A DNA stretch of 64,000 nucleotides from Mycobacterium attenuatum (GTDB taxonomy: Bacteria; Actinomycetota; Actinomycetes; Mycobacteriales; Mycobacteriaceae). Both the position numbers and the translations under genes were made by a program. Every line of letters begins with the position of its first letter. Within the stretch, counting starts at the first letter, position 1. The stretch spans positions 1-64,000 of the forward strand of contig NZ_UPHT01000057.1 in the NCBI RefSeq assembly GCF_900566085.1. Direction: 5' to 3'. The notes under the pieces are model-generated. The model had not been told where the DNA came from, made no database searches, and saw only the letters and a list, made by a program, of their open reading frames with translations. Below are positions 53,730 through 63,222 of this stretch, piece by piece.

Positions 53730-54755
53730 ATGGCCAAGCCCCCGCTGTCGATGAAGCCGACCGGATGGTTCCAGGTGGCTTGGTGCGACGAAATCGGGGT
53801 CGGTGACGTCCATCGGATGAAGTACTTCTCTCAGGACATGGTCGCGTGGCGCGCCGCGTCCGGCCGCCTGACCGTGATGAACGCTTATTGCGAACACCTC
53901 GGCGCCCACCTTGGTTATGGCGGCAGAGTAGTCGGCGAGGTGTTGCAATGTCCCTTCCACGGCTGGCAGTGGAGTCAACAGGGCCGCAACGTATGCATCC
54001 CGTATCAGGACCGGCCCAACCGCGGGCGGCGCATTCGCACGTATCCCGTGATTGAGCGCAACGAGTCGGTGTACATCTGGCACGACGTGGACGGACGCCA
54101 ACCCTTCTTCGACGTGCCCGATGTGTTCGCCAGCTTCGACGAAGGTAGTGCAGCGGATTATCACCCGCAGCAGCGGTTGTACCGGCCGGGCCTGGAACTC
54201 CATCCACAGTATGTGCTCGAAAACGGCGTTGACTTCGCGCATTTCAAGTACGTGCACCGGACCCCGATCGTGCCCGTGTTCACCCGCCACGACTTCGCTG
54301 CGCCGGTGTCGTATGTCGACTTCACTATCACCTTCGAGGGTGACGACGGTCAGCAGATCGAAGATGTCAACAGCGGCGTGCAGGCGGTCAACGGCGGGCT
54401 TGGCGTTGCGGTGACCAAGAGCTGGGGCATGGTCGACAACCGCACCATCTCGGCAATCACGCCGGTAGACGGATCCACCTCCGATGTCCGGTTCATGGTC
54501 TATATCGGCCGGACGACGGGCAAGGATGCGGCCCGCGCCGAACTCCGAGCGCGCGAGTTCGGGCGGGAGGTGATCCGGCAGTTCGAGCAGGATATCGAGA
54601 TCTGGGCTCACCAGCGCTATTCCGACCGGCCCGCGCTGGCCCCCGACGAGTTGGCGGGTTTCACCGCCATACGCACCTGGGCCACGCAGTTCTATCCGGA
54701 CGGTCGCGGCCGCAGCGCGGTCGAAGTGTCTGCCGCGTCACTCGAAAGGCCGTAG
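53730..54755 (+). CDS. Rieske-type non-heme iron oxygenase, terminal component
   Basis: 341 residues. Rieske cluster ligands Cys54-His56 and Cys74-His77 in NAYCEHLGAHLGYGG and CPFHGWQW. The mononuclear iron site follows in ENGVDFAHFKYVH (Asp168, His171, His176). The GAHLG spacing resembles KshA-type 3-ketosteroid 9-alpha-hydroxylases, so a sterol or terpenoid substrate is plausible but unproven. ATG at 53730 follows AAGGAGG. It sits between a reductase and a dehydrogenase, forming a complete electron path. I do not recall this gene at this place in H37Rv. Confidence 0.9.
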   Translation: MAKPPLSMKPTGWFQVAWCDEIGVGDVHRMKYFSQDMVAWRAASGRLTVMNAYCEHLGAHLGYGGRVVGEVLQCPFHGWQWSQQGRNVCIPYQDRPNRGRRIRTYPVIERNESVYIWHDVDGRQPFFDVPDVFASFDEGSAADYHPQQRLYRPGLELHPQYVLENGVDFAHFKYVHRTPIVPVFTRHDFAAPVSYVDFTITFEGDDGQQIEDVNSGVQAVNGGLGVAVTKSWGMVDNRTISAITPVDGSTSDVRFMVYIGRTTGKDAARAELRAREFGREVIRQFEQDIEIWAHQRYSDRPALAPDELAGFTAIRTWATQFYPDGRGRSAVEVSAASLERP

Positions 54756-54758
54756 CGA

Positions 54759-55847
54759 ATGAATGCCCCGAGCCGCCCGATCCGCGTCTTTCAGGTCGCC
54801 ACCGGCAACGTCGGCCGCGAGATGATCAAGCGACTTCAGGCGCAGCCGGACCTGGAGCTGATCGGAGTGCATTGCTACTCGCCCGGCAAGGTCGGCACGG
54901 ACGCCGGGGACCTGGCCGGTATCGGGCCCATCGGCATATCGGCCACCGGCAGCGTCGAGGAGATCATCGCGGCCAAGCCGGACGTGCTGACCTTCCACGG
55001 GGTGTTTCCCGACGAGGACCTGTACGTGAAAGTGCTTGAGGCCGGCATCAATATCGTCACCACCGCCGACTGGATCACCGGGTGGCACCGCGACCACAAC
55101 CATCCGCATCCGTCGGGGAAGCCGGTGACCCAGCTGTTGGCCGAGGCTTGTGAGAAGGGTGGGGCCTCGTTCTACGGCACCGGCATGAACCCTGGCCTGA
55201 ATCAGGTTCTCGGCGTGGTGTGTTCGGCTGATGTCGCCGAGATCGAGAACATCACCACGATCGAGTCCGTCGACGTGTCTTGCCATCACTCCAAGGAGAC
55301 CTGGATCGAGGTCGGTTATGGCCAACCGGTCGACGATCCGCAAATCCCGTCGAAGCTGGAAAAGTACACCCGGGTCTTCGCCGACAGCGTGCTCATGATG
55401 GCCGACTGCTTCGATCTGCCGCTCGACGAGGTTGTGTTCAGCTATGAACTGGGAGCCTGTACCAAAGACGTCGACCTGGGCTGGTACATGCTGCCCGAAG
55501 GCTCGGTGGGCGGCAGCTACATCAAATACCGGGGCATGGTCGACGGAGTCGCGCGGGTCGAGACGCATCTGGAGTGGCAGATGACCCCGCACACCGACCC
55601 GAGCTGGAAGATCAAGGGCTGCTACATCACTCAGATCAAGGGCGATCCGTGTGTTTACAACAAGCACATGATCTTCCCCAAGCCCGGCGTCGATCTGTCC
55701 AACCCGGCCAACTTCGCCTCGATTGGCATGACGGTCACCGGCATGCCGGCTCTCAATGCGATCGAGTCGGTGGTCGCCGCGCGCCCCGGCCTGATCACCA
55801 GCGCCGACATTCCCTTGCGCGGGTTTGCCGGTCGATTCAGAAAGTAA
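54759..55847 (+). CDS. DapB-like NAD(P)-dependent dehydrogenase
   Basis: 362 residues with an N-terminal Rossmann fold (RVFQVATGNVGREMIKRLQ) and a dihydrodipicolinate-reductase-like second domain (TGMNPGLNQVLGVVCS). This family is often labelled dihydrodipicolinate reductase in mycobacteria but is closer to amine/diaminopentanoate dehydrogenases; the true dapB is at 57428. Three bases after the Rieske gene, so probably acts on a product of the oxygenase. Reaction not determined. Confidence 0.85.
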   Translation: MNAPSRPIRVFQVATGNVGREMIKRLQAQPDLELIGVHCYSPGKVGTDAGDLAGIGPIGISATGSVEEIIAAKPDVLTFHGVFPDEDLYVKVLEAGINIVTTADWITGWHRDHNHPHPSGKPVTQLLAEACEKGGASFYGTGMNPGLNQVLGVVCSADVAEIENITTIESVDVSCHHSKETWIEVGYGQPVDDPQIPSKLEKYTRVFADSVLMMADCFDLPLDEVVFSYELGACTKDVDLGWYMLPEGSVGGSYIKYRGMVDGVARVETHLEWQMTPHTDPSWKIKGCYITQIKGDPCVYNKHMIFPKPGVDLSNPANFASIGMTVTGMPALNAIESVVAARPGLITSADIPLRGFAGRFRK

Positions 55848-55851
55848 CCTG

Positions 55852-57192
55852 TCAAGGCGCTTCATCTTCGTCGAAGAGGCGTTCGGGGTGGTGGTAGTCG
55901 TTGGTTCGGGTGCCGGTGTCCAGTTCTGGTGGTGGAATCCATGCGGTGCGGCCGTTGGGGAGTTTCCTTGTGTGCCAGCCTTTTCCGATGAGTTTATGGT
56001 CAGGTGTGCAGGCGAAGGTGAGTGTGTCGATGTCGGTGCGGCCGCCTGCTGCCCACTCCTCTACGTGGTGGACTTCACACCAGTAACCGGGGACGTCGCA
56101 ACCGGGGTGCGTGCAGCCGCGGTCTTGCGCATACAGCACGATGCGCTGATCCGGTGAGGCGATTCGCCGGGACCGGCCCAGATACAGCGGGCGGCTGGTG
56201 TGCTGGTCGAACACGGCGAGGTAGTGGTACGCGTGCCGGGCCAGGCGGATCACGTCGGGCATGGGCAGCAGGGTGCCGCCGCCGGTGACGGCTCGCCCGG
56301 TGCCTGCGGTGAGCTCTTGAAGCGTGGTGGACACGATGACGGTGACGGGTAATCCATTGTGCGCGCCTAGTTTCGGATCACCGAGCTGGCCGCGGACGAG
56401 GGCGTTGAGTGCATCGTGTTGGCGCTGGGCGGGACCGCGCCGGTCGGCCGTGACGGCGTCTTCGCTGGGCTGGCCTGTAACGCAAGCTTGTTCGTCGTCC
56501 GGATTGCACATTCCGGGCGCGGCGAAGCGCGCCAGCCACGCATCAAGGTTGGCGCGCAGCTCCGGTGATGCCACCAGCTTGGCGATGCTCATGCCGTCGC
56601 GGCGCTGCCCGCACCAGGTGAAGCCGCGCTGACGCGCGCGGTCGGCGTCGGAAAACTTGCCGTCGGGATTGATGTAGAGGGCGCAGCGCTGCGCCACCTT
56701 CTCCAGTTGGTCGGGCCGCAACTTTGTCGCTTGCCCAGCCAGGAACCTCTCGGCTCGTTCGACGGTGCCGGGCGGGGTGGCCTCGGGCAGGTCGCGAAAG
56801 AAGGTCTGGATCACCCGCAGATGCTGTCCGTCGAGCAGGCCTTGGCGCCACGACACGGCGGTGGCGGGCAGATTGGGCGGCAGTTGCTCTCCGGTGAGCG
56901 TCACGCGCGGGGATAGTTGCTGGGCGTCGTGGAGCCGGCGGCGTGCCTCGGCGTAGCTGATCCGCAGCCAATCGGCGACCACCTTGTGGGCAGGGCCTCC
57001 GATGCGGGCGGGATCCTCCTTGGCCAGGCCGGCGATGACGTTATGGCTGATCACCGCCTGGCGCCGGCGCGCCGACTCCAACCGCTCCAGCGCACCCAAT
57101 CGCGCCGCGGGCGGCAACGCGTCGAAGTCGACGTCATCGAATGCCGCCACCGCCGCATCGAGTGCATCCAGCGCCCGCGGTATCGAACACAT
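55852..57192 (-). CDS. 13E12-repeat family protein: DUF222 + HNH endonuclease
   Basis: 446 residues. DUF222 helical region (about 1-300), then an HNH domain: DRGCTHPGCDVPGYWCEVHHVEEWAAGGRTDIDTL with CxxxxC zinc knuckle, His-His and Asn/Asp positions. These proteins are numerous in mycobacteria as the REP13E12 family; in M. tuberculosis one such gene is the attachment site of phage phiRv1. The protein seems intact. It is convergent with the DapB-like gene (four bases apart) and divergent from dapB. The role of the family is not established. Confidence 0.9.
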   Translation of the reverse strand: MCSIPRALDALDAAVAAFDDVDFDALPPAARLGALERLESARRRQAVISHNVIAGLAKEDPARIGGPAHKVVADWLRISYAEARRRLHDAQQLSPRVTLTGEQLPPNLPATAVSWRQGLLDGQHLRVIQTFFRDLPEATPPGTVERAERFLAGQATKLRPDQLEKVAQRCALYINPDGKFSDADRARQRGFTWCGQRRDGMSIAKLVASPELRANLDAWLARFAAPGMCNPDDEQACVTGQPSEDAVTADRRGPAQRQHDALNALVRGQLGDPKLGAHNGLPVTVIVSTTLQELTAGTGRAVTGGGTLLPMPDVIRLARHAYHYLAVFDQHTSRPLYLGRSRRIASPDQRIVLYAQDRGCTHPGCDVPGYWCEVHHVEEWAAGGRTDIDTLTFACTPDHKLIGKGWHTRKLPNGRTAWIPPPELDTGTRTNDYHHPERLFDEDEAP

Positions 57193-57205
57193 ATTCGAAT
57201 CCTAA

Positions 57206-58165
<960 letters not shown>

Positions 58166-58183
58166 CGGGACAATCAGAATCCG

Positions 58184-58660
58184 ATGACAGGCGCCGCTCG
58201 CACCATGCGCATCCAGCTGCTAATCGCGTTCATGTGCCTGGCATTGCTGGCGTACCTAGCTCTGCTCGGCCGCATTGGGTTCACCTTGATCGGTTCGGGC
58301 CGGGCTGCCGCGATGGGCCTGGGGCTGTCCTTGTTGGTCATGCCGGGCATCGGACTATGGGCGATGATCGCCACGCTGCGGGCCGGATTCGCACATCAGA
58401 GGCTGGCCCGGCTCATCGCTGACGACGGGATGGAACTTGACGTCAGCGCGCTGCCGCGGCGGCCCTCGGGCCGCATCGAACGGGCCGCGGCCGACCAGTT
58501 GTTCGACAGTGTGCGCGTCGACCTCGAACACCAGCCCGACGACTGGCGTCGTTGGTACCGGCTGGCCAGGGCCCACGACTACGCGGGCGACCGCCGTCGG
58601 GCCCGGGAAGCCATGAAAACGGCCGCGGAGCTGGAAAGGCGCTGTGGGAGGCGTCGGTGA
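58184..58660 (+). CDS. Two-helix membrane protein, Rv2772c-like
   Basis: 158 residues. Two membrane helices (LLIAFMCLALLAYLALLGRIGFTLIG and AAAMGLGLSLLVMPGIGLWAMIATL) followed by a cytosolic helical tail with a TPR-like segment (DDWRRWYRLARAHDYAGDRRRAREAMKTAAELERRC). Function unknown. The stop overlaps the GTG of the truncated flavodoxin gene (GTGA). Confidence 0.85.
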   Translation: MTGAARTMRIQLLIAFMCLALLAYLALLGRIGFTLIGSGRAAAMGLGLSLLVMPGIGLWAMIATLRAGFAHQRLARLIADDGMELDVSALPRRPSGRIERAAADQLFDSVRVDLEHQPDDWRRWYRLARAHDYAGDRRRAREAMKTAAELERRCGRRR

Positions 58661-58941
58661 CCAAGACCCTGCTCGTCGTGCACCATACCCCGTCGCCGCA
58701 CTGTCAGGAGATGTTCGAGGCGGTCGTATCCGGGGCGACAGACCCTGAAATCGAGGGCGTGGAGCTGCTGCGGCGGCCGGCGCTCACGGTGTCGCCGGTC
58801 GAGATGCTGGAAGCCGACGGCTACGTGCTCGGCACACCGGCCAACCTCGGATACCTTAGCGGTGCCCTCAAACAGTATTTGGTGCAAAACCCGTCTAGTA
58901 CCCCGACGATGTCTCGCCGCTCCACGTGGAGTGTCGGATGA
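58657..58941 (+). pseudogene. Truncated flavodoxin-like gene, 5' portion
   Basis: Codons 1-72 match the intact copy at 60829 (HHTPSPHCQEMFEAVVSGATDP, RRPALTVSPVEMLEADGYVLGTPANLGYLSGALK) and are in the operon position expected of Rv2771c. After about 58872 the frame runs on for 22 unrelated residues to a stop at 58941. The downstream half of the flavodoxin fold is missing. The remnant stop overlaps the ATG of the next gene, so ribosomes that read the fragment would deliver to it. The nucleotide identity to the intact copy is only moderate, so these are two lineages and not a fresh duplication. Confidence 0.85.
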
Positions 58942-59744
58942 CAACAGTCGTGGCGTGGGAGCGCGAGGTTGGCTTGCAGCGCGAACTTGTCATGGCTAGC
59001 GATAGCCGCTTAGGTGGCGGTGAAGATTGGGACGCGTGCGCCAAGATTTTCGATATCGGTAGATCTGATGCACTCCTGGGGTTTGCCGGCAACACGTGGC
59101 GAGCATTGCCACTCATATTCCAGGTGCTTGCCACCACGCGATCCTACGAAGGATCGTTGTTGCGAACCTTGGACTTACCGAAGTACGCCGGTCACCTCGA
59201 GCGCGTGCTGAATGTGGTCCTGGAACAGGCTGCAGGTCCGGCCGCAGCGGATCCGCCCGGCTGTGAGTTTCTGCTAGCTGGATGGTCCTGGTCCGAGGGC
59301 AGATTCTTGATCTACCACTACCTCTTCGACAAGCGCACTTCGCAGTTCGTCCTTGCCGGATTGCGAAACCCGCCCCGCTCGATCGCGAGACCCGCCAAGG
59401 TTCGTTTGTATGGCGTAATTGGCGATGCTGGCCGGAAACTCACTGGCCAGATGGCAAAGGACTACAGTCTTGGCGTCATGTCGGGGAAGCTCGACTACCG
59501 CCCTCTAGAGGCCCTATATAAGCAGACGGCGGATCCAGAATTTCGCACTGTGGGCGGCCCGGTGCAGGTCGCGAAGGTCTACAAATCAATCCGGGTCGAG
59601 CACTTCGCCACTCGCATCCACGGGAATCTCTACATATCGGGGCGGCCGGTGTTACCACACTCTGAGAACGTCGATCTTCGTGTGATCGCCCGCAACGAGG
59701 ATGGAACATGGGAGATCGAACCACGGAAGGATCTGGCTGAGTGA
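58938..59744 (+). CDS. HslV/proteasome-like Ntn-hydrolase
   Basis: 268 residues, no exact orthologue recognised. The first 55 residues follow the N-terminal-nucleophile plan of HslV and proteasome beta subunits: Met-Thr-Thr-Val-Val-Ala-Trp (Thr2 would be exposed by removal of Met), Ser-Asp-Ser-Arg with Asp22, Lys36 in CAKIFDIG, then LLGFAGNTWRALPLIFQVL, which resembles the HslV stretch with FAGGTADAF. Longer than HslV (about 175). No HslU-type ATPase is in view. The ATG overlaps the flavodoxin remnant stop. Base composition is lower in GC than in the flanking operon. Peptidase activity is inference. Confidence 0.65.
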   Translation: MTTVVAWEREVGLQRELVMASDSRLGGGEDWDACAKIFDIGRSDALLGFAGNTWRALPLIFQVLATTRSYEGSLLRTLDLPKYAGHLERVLNVVLEQAAGPAAADPPGCEFLLAGWSWSEGRFLIYHYLFDKRTSQFVLAGLRNPPRSIARPAKVRLYGVIGDAGRKLTGQMAKDYSLGVMSGKLDYRPLEALYKQTADPEFRTVGGPVQVAKVYKSIRVEHFATRIHGNLYISGRPVLPHSENVDLRVIARNEDGTWEIEPRKDLAE

Positions 59745-59894
59745 CGTGGAATCTGTGGGGTAGATACCGGCGTACTGAGCTTAGACCGCGCTTGTGCTCT
59801 GAGCGCCCGATGGTCTAGTCAGAGTGTCACGCATCGACCAATCTAAAAAGCGGGGGAGCAGCACAATGTTTTCGTCTGAGCGGGAGCCTGCGCA

Positions 59895-60815
59895 GTGACG
59901 ATCCCTGACTATCAGACGCTCATGCGCCCTGTACTCGCGTCGCTGGCAGACGGACAGATTCATCGGTCGCGTGACGTGATCGAAGCGATGGCCGATGAGT
60001 TCGCCCTTACCGTTGAGGAGCGCGCAGCCAAGGTGCCGAGTGGGCAGCGGCGCATCGACAATCGCGCCGGATGGGCGATGTCGTACCTGAGTCAAGCCGG
60101 TCTGATCGAACGGCCGGGACGTGGCCTCGTCAGGATCTCGGATGAGGGTCGTGCGGCGCTGGCCAAGCACCCGCAGCGGATCGACACAAAGGCGTTGGAG
60201 ATTTACCCGGCGTATCTAGAGTTCCGCGATCGGAAGCGAGGCCGGTCCACCGACGATGGGGACAGCGCGGAGAAGTCAGCCGCCACCGACGACGATTCGA
60301 GTACGCCGAACGATCTCGCTGAGCGTGCAGAGCGAATTAACCGCACGGCGGTCGAGCGCGAAGTGCTTGCGGCGGCGCTCAAGCTATCGCCCACTGGCTT
60401 TGAGGAATTGGTCGTGCGATTACTCGACCGGATGGGGTACGGGCGCACCGGCTCGGCGCACCGAACCGCGCCCTCCGGCGATGGCGGCGTCGACGGAATC
60501 ATCAGCCAAGACCCGCTGGGGTTAGACCGCATCTATATCCAGGCCAAGCGGTACACGGACGCGGCGGTCGATCGGCCTGCAATTCACGGTTTTGCGGGGG
60601 CGCTGCTCTCGAAACAGGGTGATCGGGGAGTCTTCATCACGACATCGCGTTTCACCAGAGGTGCGCAAGACGAAGCGGAGCGGATCAACGCTCGGATAGA
60701 ACTGATCGACGGTGCCCGCCTCGCTGAGCTTCTTGTGCAGTACGGCGTTGGAGTCCAGCCCGAGCAGTCGGTGACGCTCTACCGCCTTGATGAGGACTTC
60801 TTCGAATCAATATGA
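59895..60815 (+). CDS. Mrr-type restriction endonuclease
   Basis: 306 residues. An N-terminal winged-helix domain (about 1-95; Mrr_N type: MRPVLASLADGQIHRSRDVIEAMADEF, QRRIDNRAGWAMSYLSQAGLIERP), a charged linker, and the C-terminal PD-(D/E)xK nuclease with Gly-Asp-Gly-Gly-Val-Asp (Asp200) and Gln216-Ala-Lys218. Mrr enzymes cut methylated or otherwise modified foreign DNA. GTG at 59895 has GGGAG upstream. The 150-base gap before it is AT-richer and may hold a promoter. No methylase is adjacent, as is normal for type IV enzymes. Confidence 0.92.
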   Translation: MTIPDYQTLMRPVLASLADGQIHRSRDVIEAMADEFALTVEERAAKVPSGQRRIDNRAGWAMSYLSQAGLIERPGRGLVRISDEGRAALAKHPQRIDTKALEIYPAYLEFRDRKRGRSTDDGDSAEKSAATDDDSSTPNDLAERAERINRTAVEREVLAAALKLSPTGFEELVVRLLDRMGYGRTGSAHRTAPSGDGGVDGIISQDPLGLDRIYIQAKRYTDAAVDRPAIHGFAGALLSKQGDRGVFITTSRFTRGAQDEAERINARIELIDGARLAELLVQYGVGVQPEQSVTLYRLDEDFFESI

Positions 60816-60828
60816 GGGGGCGACGTCA

Positions 60829-61284
60829 GTGCCACGCCTGCTGATCATCCATCACACCCCGTCGCCACACTGCCAGGAGATGTTCGAGGCGGTCGTGGCC
60901 GGTGCCACCGATCCCGACATCGAGGGCGTGGAGGTCGTCCGCCGACCGGCGCTCACTGTGTCGCCTGTCGAGATGCTGGAGGCCAACGGCTACGTGTTGG
61001 GCACTCCGGCGAATCTGGGCTATATCAGCGGTGCTTTGAAGCTGGCGTTCGACCAGTCGTACTATCAGCTGCTCGACTCCACACGTGGCCGCCCGTTCGG
61101 CGTCTACCTTCATGGCAACGAAGGCACCGAGGGAGCCGAACGTGCGCTCGACGGTATCACCGCCGGATTGGGCTGGGAGCGTGCCGCGGAGACCGTGATC
61201 GTGTCGGGCAAACCGACCAAAGCCGACGTTGAGGCCTGTTGGAATCTCGGCGCAACCGTCGCCGCAACGCTTATGGGGGAGTGA
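60829..61284 (+). CDS. Flavodoxin-like / NADPH-dependent FMN reductase-type protein, intact copy
   Basis: 151 residues, Rv2771c-like. HHTPSPHCQEMFEAVVAGATDP, GTPANLGYISGALKLAFDQSYYQLLDSTRGRPFGVYLHGNEGTEGAERALDGITAGLGW and the C-terminal KADVEACWNLGATVAATLM show a complete flavodoxin fold. GTG at 60829 has AGGGGG 8 bases upstream. It is 14 bases after the Mrr gene and four bases before the DUF4238 gene, so in a different context from the usual operon. Redox partner unknown. Confidence 0.9.
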   Translation: MPRLLIIHHTPSPHCQEMFEAVVAGATDPDIEGVEVVRRPALTVSPVEMLEANGYVLGTPANLGYISGALKLAFDQSYYQLLDSTRGRPFGVYLHGNEGTEGAERALDGITAGLGWERAAETVIVSGKPTKADVEACWNLGATVAATLMGE

Positions 61285-61288
61285 CGAA

Positions 61289-62272
61289 TTGGCCGCCGAG
61301 GCGAAGCTCCATCACACGGTGCCCCAGTTCTACCTCGCTGGGTTTGCAGACGACTCAGCACGGATCACAACCGTGAGATTGCCGGGCGAGAAGCGGTACA
61401 CGTCTCGCGTGAGAAACACTGCCGCGACAAATCGCTTCTATTCGATCGACGGACATCCCGACGGCGCGGACGCGTTCGAGAAGGCGCTGTCACTGTTGGA
61501 AGGTAACGCGGCATCGGTCCTGCGCGTGATCGAGGAGGGCACCTGGCCGCTCTCCGAAGAGGACCGCCTGACGCTCGCGACCCATATGGCGGTGCAATAC
61601 CTTCGCGGACCCGACCACCGTCGGACCCTCGAATACCTCGCCGCGCAGATGACCCGTTTGGAGGTGCAGTTCACCGGGCGGGACAACATCAAGCAGTGGG
61701 TCGAGAAGCGTTACGGCGTCGAGGTCGATGACGATGAGGCCGAAACCCTCTGGCAGCAAGCGACTCAACCCAGCGGGCCACCGATTACCCTTGCGCCGAT
61801 AGCGCACATCGAACAGATCATCAACGGCGCGGATGAGTCGTTGCCGTACATCGTGTCTCGGCCCTGGAAGCTGGTTCGATTTGACCGCCGCTCGTTGGTC
61901 ACCTGCGACCAACCAGTCGGCCTTGTGCCCGCTGAAGATAGCAAGCCGTGGCAGGGTGTGGGTTTCGCGACGGCGTGGGGAATCACGTTTCCCGTGACCC
62001 GGAAACTCGGCCTTGTGATGAGCGACGTCACGCCGATGATTGAGTTCCGGTATCCGGTCGAACGGGTGCGGGCGGGTCAACTGGACTCGGCCGAACCAGG
62101 CACAACCGCGATGGAGAAGTTCATCAACGAGAGCACGATCAGGTCGGCTAGCGAGTATCTCTACCTGCACCCTGACGATGAATCGTTCCTGCCGCCCAAG
62201 CTGCCGGAGCCAACGCTCAGCAACCTCGTTTCGCCGGCTGAGCTCGACATTCCGGACGGGGAGGTGATCTGA
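61289..62272 (+). CDS. DUF4238 protein
   Basis: 327 residues. Starts LHHTVPQFYLAGFADDS, the DUF4238 signature, followed by RNTAATNRFYSIDG, a helical middle and SLVTCDQPVGLVP near the centre. No catalytic motif is known to me. TTG at 61289 is chosen since GGGGGAG lies 7 bases upstream and it begins the conserved block; a longer start would lie in the flavodoxin gene. Family members occur sporadically in accessory regions. Convergent with the DUF6602 gene, with one base between stops. Confidence 0.82.
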   Translation: MAAEAKLHHTVPQFYLAGFADDSARITTVRLPGEKRYTSRVRNTAATNRFYSIDGHPDGADAFEKALSLLEGNAASVLRVIEEGTWPLSEEDRLTLATHMAVQYLRGPDHRRTLEYLAAQMTRLEVQFTGRDNIKQWVEKRYGVEVDDDEAETLWQQATQPSGPPITLAPIAHIEQIINGADESLPYIVSRPWKLVRFDRRSLVTCDQPVGLVPAEDSKPWQGVGFATAWGITFPVTRKLGLVMSDVTPMIEFRYPVERVRAGQLDSAEPGTTAMEKFINESTIRSASEYLYLHPDDESFLPPKLPEPTLSNLVSPAELDIPDGEVI

Positions 62273-62273
62273 G

Positions 62274-63218
62274 TCAGCCGGACTCCGGCTTGCTGAGGTC
62301 GTCGGTTCCGACGGGTTGGGCCTGGGCTTTCATGTAGTTGGCGTGCCGTATCGGCGGGATGAGGTAGGGCCGGAACACCGACGTACCTCGGAGCACTCGG
62401 GGCATCGCGGCGTGCAGCCATATCATCGTCAGCACCAGCGGAGCGTCCGTTTGGGCATAGGCCCAACCCGAGTAGTCGTTCTTGACGGTCTTCGAACCGT
62501 CTTCCTTCTGAATTCCGATCTGGATGCCCATCGGGTTGTCAGGTCGCAGGTAGAGCCACACGCCCTTCCCGAGCACACAGATCGCATCGAGCGGCGGTTG
62601 TGGCGTGTCTGCCCAGTCGTGCGGCCCCATCGACTTACCTGGTGGCGGTGGGATCAGGTCCGCCTCGCGGAGGCGCTCACCGATTGTTTCGATGGCGACC
62701 TTGTTGTCAAACGCGACAACGAAGTAAGGCGGCACCATGCCGATCTGCTGCATGTAGGCCTGCTCTTTGGCCGTCATCACGTGGTCCGACTCGTTGACCG
62801 TCATCCGCAGTTGCTTAAACACCGTGCCCTTGTTGATGCAGTCACTGAGCGCGGCGACGTCAAGACAGGACTTGACTTCCCCGGCGGCAGCGACACCGTC
62901 CACGACGTAGGTTCCCGACTTGCCCTCGGGGAACGACAGAGGATGGTCGGGGTTCGTGATCACGACGTCGGTCTGTCGTGAGCCGTCTCCAAAGGCGTCG
63001 TAGACGATGCCCTTGCCGACGCTGTAGACCAAGGGAAGATAGCTACGCAGCGTGGTGCGCACCGCCTCCTCGGCTCCGTCTCCGACCGTGGTGCCGTGGT
63101 CAGATTCCAGGCGAGCTTTCGCCAGGGCGGTCTGCAGTTCTTGCTCGACGGTCGACAGGATCTTGTGAAAACGCAGGTCGATGCTGTAGCTGCCCTCTTG
63201 GGTCTGCTGCTCGGTCAT
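62274..63218 (-). CDS. DUF6602-type putative PD-(D/E)xK nuclease
   Basis: 314 residues. FHKILSTVEQELQTALAKAR and AEEAVRTTLRSYLP open the family; Asp84 in SRQTDVVITNP and Glu114-Val-Lys116 in VAAAGEVKSCL form a PD-(D/E)xK-like site, and a long hydrophobic-rich second half follows. ATG at 63218. First in a minus-strand group with two small winged-helix-like genes upstream. I recognise the family from its conserved N-terminal half; nuclease activity is inference from the motif. Confidence 0.7.
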   Translation of the reverse strand: MTEQQTQEGSYSIDLRFHKILSTVEQELQTALAKARLESDHGTTVGDGAEEAVRTTLRSYLPLVYSVGKGIVYDAFGDGSRQTDVVITNPDHPLSFPEGKSGTYVVDGVAAAGEVKSCLDVAALSDCINKGTVFKQLRMTVNESDHVMTAKEQAYMQQIGMVPPYFVVAFDNKVAIETIGERLREADLIPPPPGKSMGPHDWADTPQPPLDAICVLGKGVWLYLRPDNPMGIQIGIQKEDGSKTVKNDYSGWAYAQTDAPLVLTMIWLHAAMPRVLRGTSVFRPYLIPPIRHANYMKAQAQPVGTDDLSKPESG

Positions 63219-63222
63219 GCAC

